Assembly (NCBI GenBank): GCA_903921965.1
Contig: CAIXSE010000115.1
Span: 1 to 5,721, forward strand
DNA from: an uncultured Thermoleophilia bacterium
GTDB taxonomy: Bacteria > Actinomycetota > Thermoleophilia > UBA2241
DNA: 5,721 nt
Reading direction: 5' to 3'
Part shown: positions 5,052 to 5,721 of the stretch, piece by piece
How positions within the stretch are numbered: the stretch's first letter is position 1
Layout of the letters: each line of letters begins with the position of its first letter
Program-made: the position numbers and the translations under genes
Notes under the pieces: generated by a model
The model's input: the letters and a program-made list of their open reading frames with translations, nothing else
Database searches by the model: none
Told to the model about the DNA's origin: nothing

Positions 5052-5721
5052 GAGACGCTCCCCTCCTCTGTGGTCACATACGGGCACGCCGCACGGGTGC
5101 TGCGGCTCATGACGATGTCTTCGGCGAGTGCGGCACAGGTGGGTGCGCCGCAGACCCCGCAGTCCTTGCCCGGCAGGGCCCGGGTCTCAGCGTCGAGCAG
5201 TCCCAGCTTGCGGATCGCCTCGGCCATGTCGTCGTCCAGGCGCACGCCGGGCCGCGGGCGGAACGGGCGCGCCCGCGCGACGCTGCTGCCGCCGCCGTCG
5301 AGTCCGGCCGCGGCGGCCCAGCGCCACGCGGCGACGCGGGCGTCTTCGGCGAGGAGCGGCGAGCCGAAGCAGCCGCCGTCGCACAGGTACGGCTCGACGG
5401 CGCTCACGCCGCCCAGGACGCCGTCTTCGAGCTGTTCGAGGACGGCGACGACGTGCGCGACGCCGTCCACGACGAGCAGGTCGTCGGCCCCGGCCGCCCG
5501 TGCCCACGGCGCCCCGGCACGCTCGCCGGCGCCCTCGCGGCGCGCCGTCAGCCTGGGCAGCACGGCCTCGCGCACGCGCCGCGGCGTCACGGTGCGGCGC
5601 TGGTCGGTGGGCTGCTGCGCGAGGAGCGCGGAGCGCTGGCTGGGGCAGGAGACGACGTAGGTGGCTTCGCGCCCGTCGAGGTCGCGCTGCAGCGCCTCCC
5701 ACGGGGAGGCGAGGGGCGCGA
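5048..5721 (-). CDS. [FeFe]-hydrogenase-like H-cluster-domain protein with C-terminal Fe-S domain (5' end outside window)
   Basis: The frame is open from the right edge to TGA at 5048-5050, giving 223 visible residues. The upstream part (TYVVSCPSQRSAL, about 30 residues in) resembles the region of the second H-cluster motif of [FeFe] hydrogenase large subunits. Here the usual PCxxK sequence reads SCPSQR, lacking the lysine. Further on, EPYLCDGGCFGSP resembles the third H-cluster motif (ExMxCxxGCxxGG). The C-terminus has LPGKDCGVCGAPTC followed 16 residues later by another cysteine (C-x2-C-x4-C-x16-C), the four-cysteine Fe-S domain seen in RnfB and sensory hydrogenases. No PAS or phosphatase domain follows it, unlike many HydS-type sensors. 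The protein is likely a redox sensor or electron carrier rather than a proven hydrogenase. The GTG at 5590 is internal, because conserved sequence extends upstream of it to the edge. Confidence 0.8.
   Translation of the reverse strand, partial: APLASPWEALQRDLDGREATYVVSCPSQRSALLAQQPTDQRRTVTPRRVREAVLPRLTARREGAGERAGAPWARAAGADDLLVVDGVAHVVAVLEQLEDGVLGGVSAVEPYLCDGGCFGSPLLAEDARVAAWRWAAAAGLDGGGSSVARARPFRPRPGVRLDDDMAEAIRKLGLLDAETRALPGKDCGVCGAPTCAALAEDIVMSRSTRAACPYVTTEEGSVS
5062..5067 (-). promoter_or_regulatory. Ribosome binding site of the DRTGG gene
   Basis: AGGAGG on the minus strand lies ten bases before ATG at 5051, inside the end of the upstream coding sequence. It supports the ATG over the GTG at 5087. 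Confidence 0.7.

Noticed and set aside
5048..5590. GTG at 5590 as the start of the H-cluster-like gene
   Set aside because: The frame stays open to the window edge, and a hydrogenase-like segment with SCPSQR lies upstream of that GTG. The gene is therefore truncated by the window and does not start there.

Overview
The window is one tightly packed block of seven genes, all on the minus strand and so read from right to left. Both outer genes are cut by the window edges. GC content is very high by eye, roughly two thirds or more. The genes encode oxygen-sensitive iron-sulfur/flavin redox proteins of the type used in flavin-based electron bifurcation. This suggests a high-GC anaerobe, for example an anaerobic actinobacterial (Coriobacteriia/OPB41-like) or a high-GC Firmicute-type fermenter or acetogen. 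The taxon is an inference from composition and gene content only.

Layout in transcription order. (1) 5721-5048: the C-terminal part of an [FeFe]-hydrogenase-like (H-cluster-domain) protein that ends in a four-cysteine Fe-S domain. (2) 5051-4701: a small DRTGG-domain protein. (3) 4704-3964: a PHP-fold metal-dependent phosphoesterase-like protein. (4) 3971-3477: a stand-alone GHKL/HATPase ATP-binding protein. (5) 3428-2889: a NuoE/HydC/HndA-type [2Fe-2S] protein. (6) 2889-2515: an HndB-type ferredoxin-like protein. (7) 2497-1 and beyond: a NuoF/HydB-type NADH/FMN/Fe-S protein fused in frame to a GltD/NfnB-type FAD/NAD(P)H oxidoreductase.

Genes 1-4 are linked by overlapping stop/start codons, as are 5-6. 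The only gaps are 48 bases before gene 5, which hold a perfect GC-rich hairpin, and 17 bases before gene 7. The arrangement therefore reads as one operon with translational coupling. Genes 5-7 form the redox core. NuoE and the N-terminal half of gene 7 make the NADH/FMN module found in bifurcating hydrogenases. The fused GltD/NfnB half adds a second flavin and a second dinucleotide site, probably for NADP(H). This resembles a hybrid of the HydABC and Nfn systems, as described for the Sporomusa-type transhydrogenase (Stn). Genes 1-4 resemble the accessory/sensory set often seen beside such hydrogenase genes, whose role is not established. No RNA genes, mobile elements, CRISPR arrays or gene-free stretches over 300 bases were seen.
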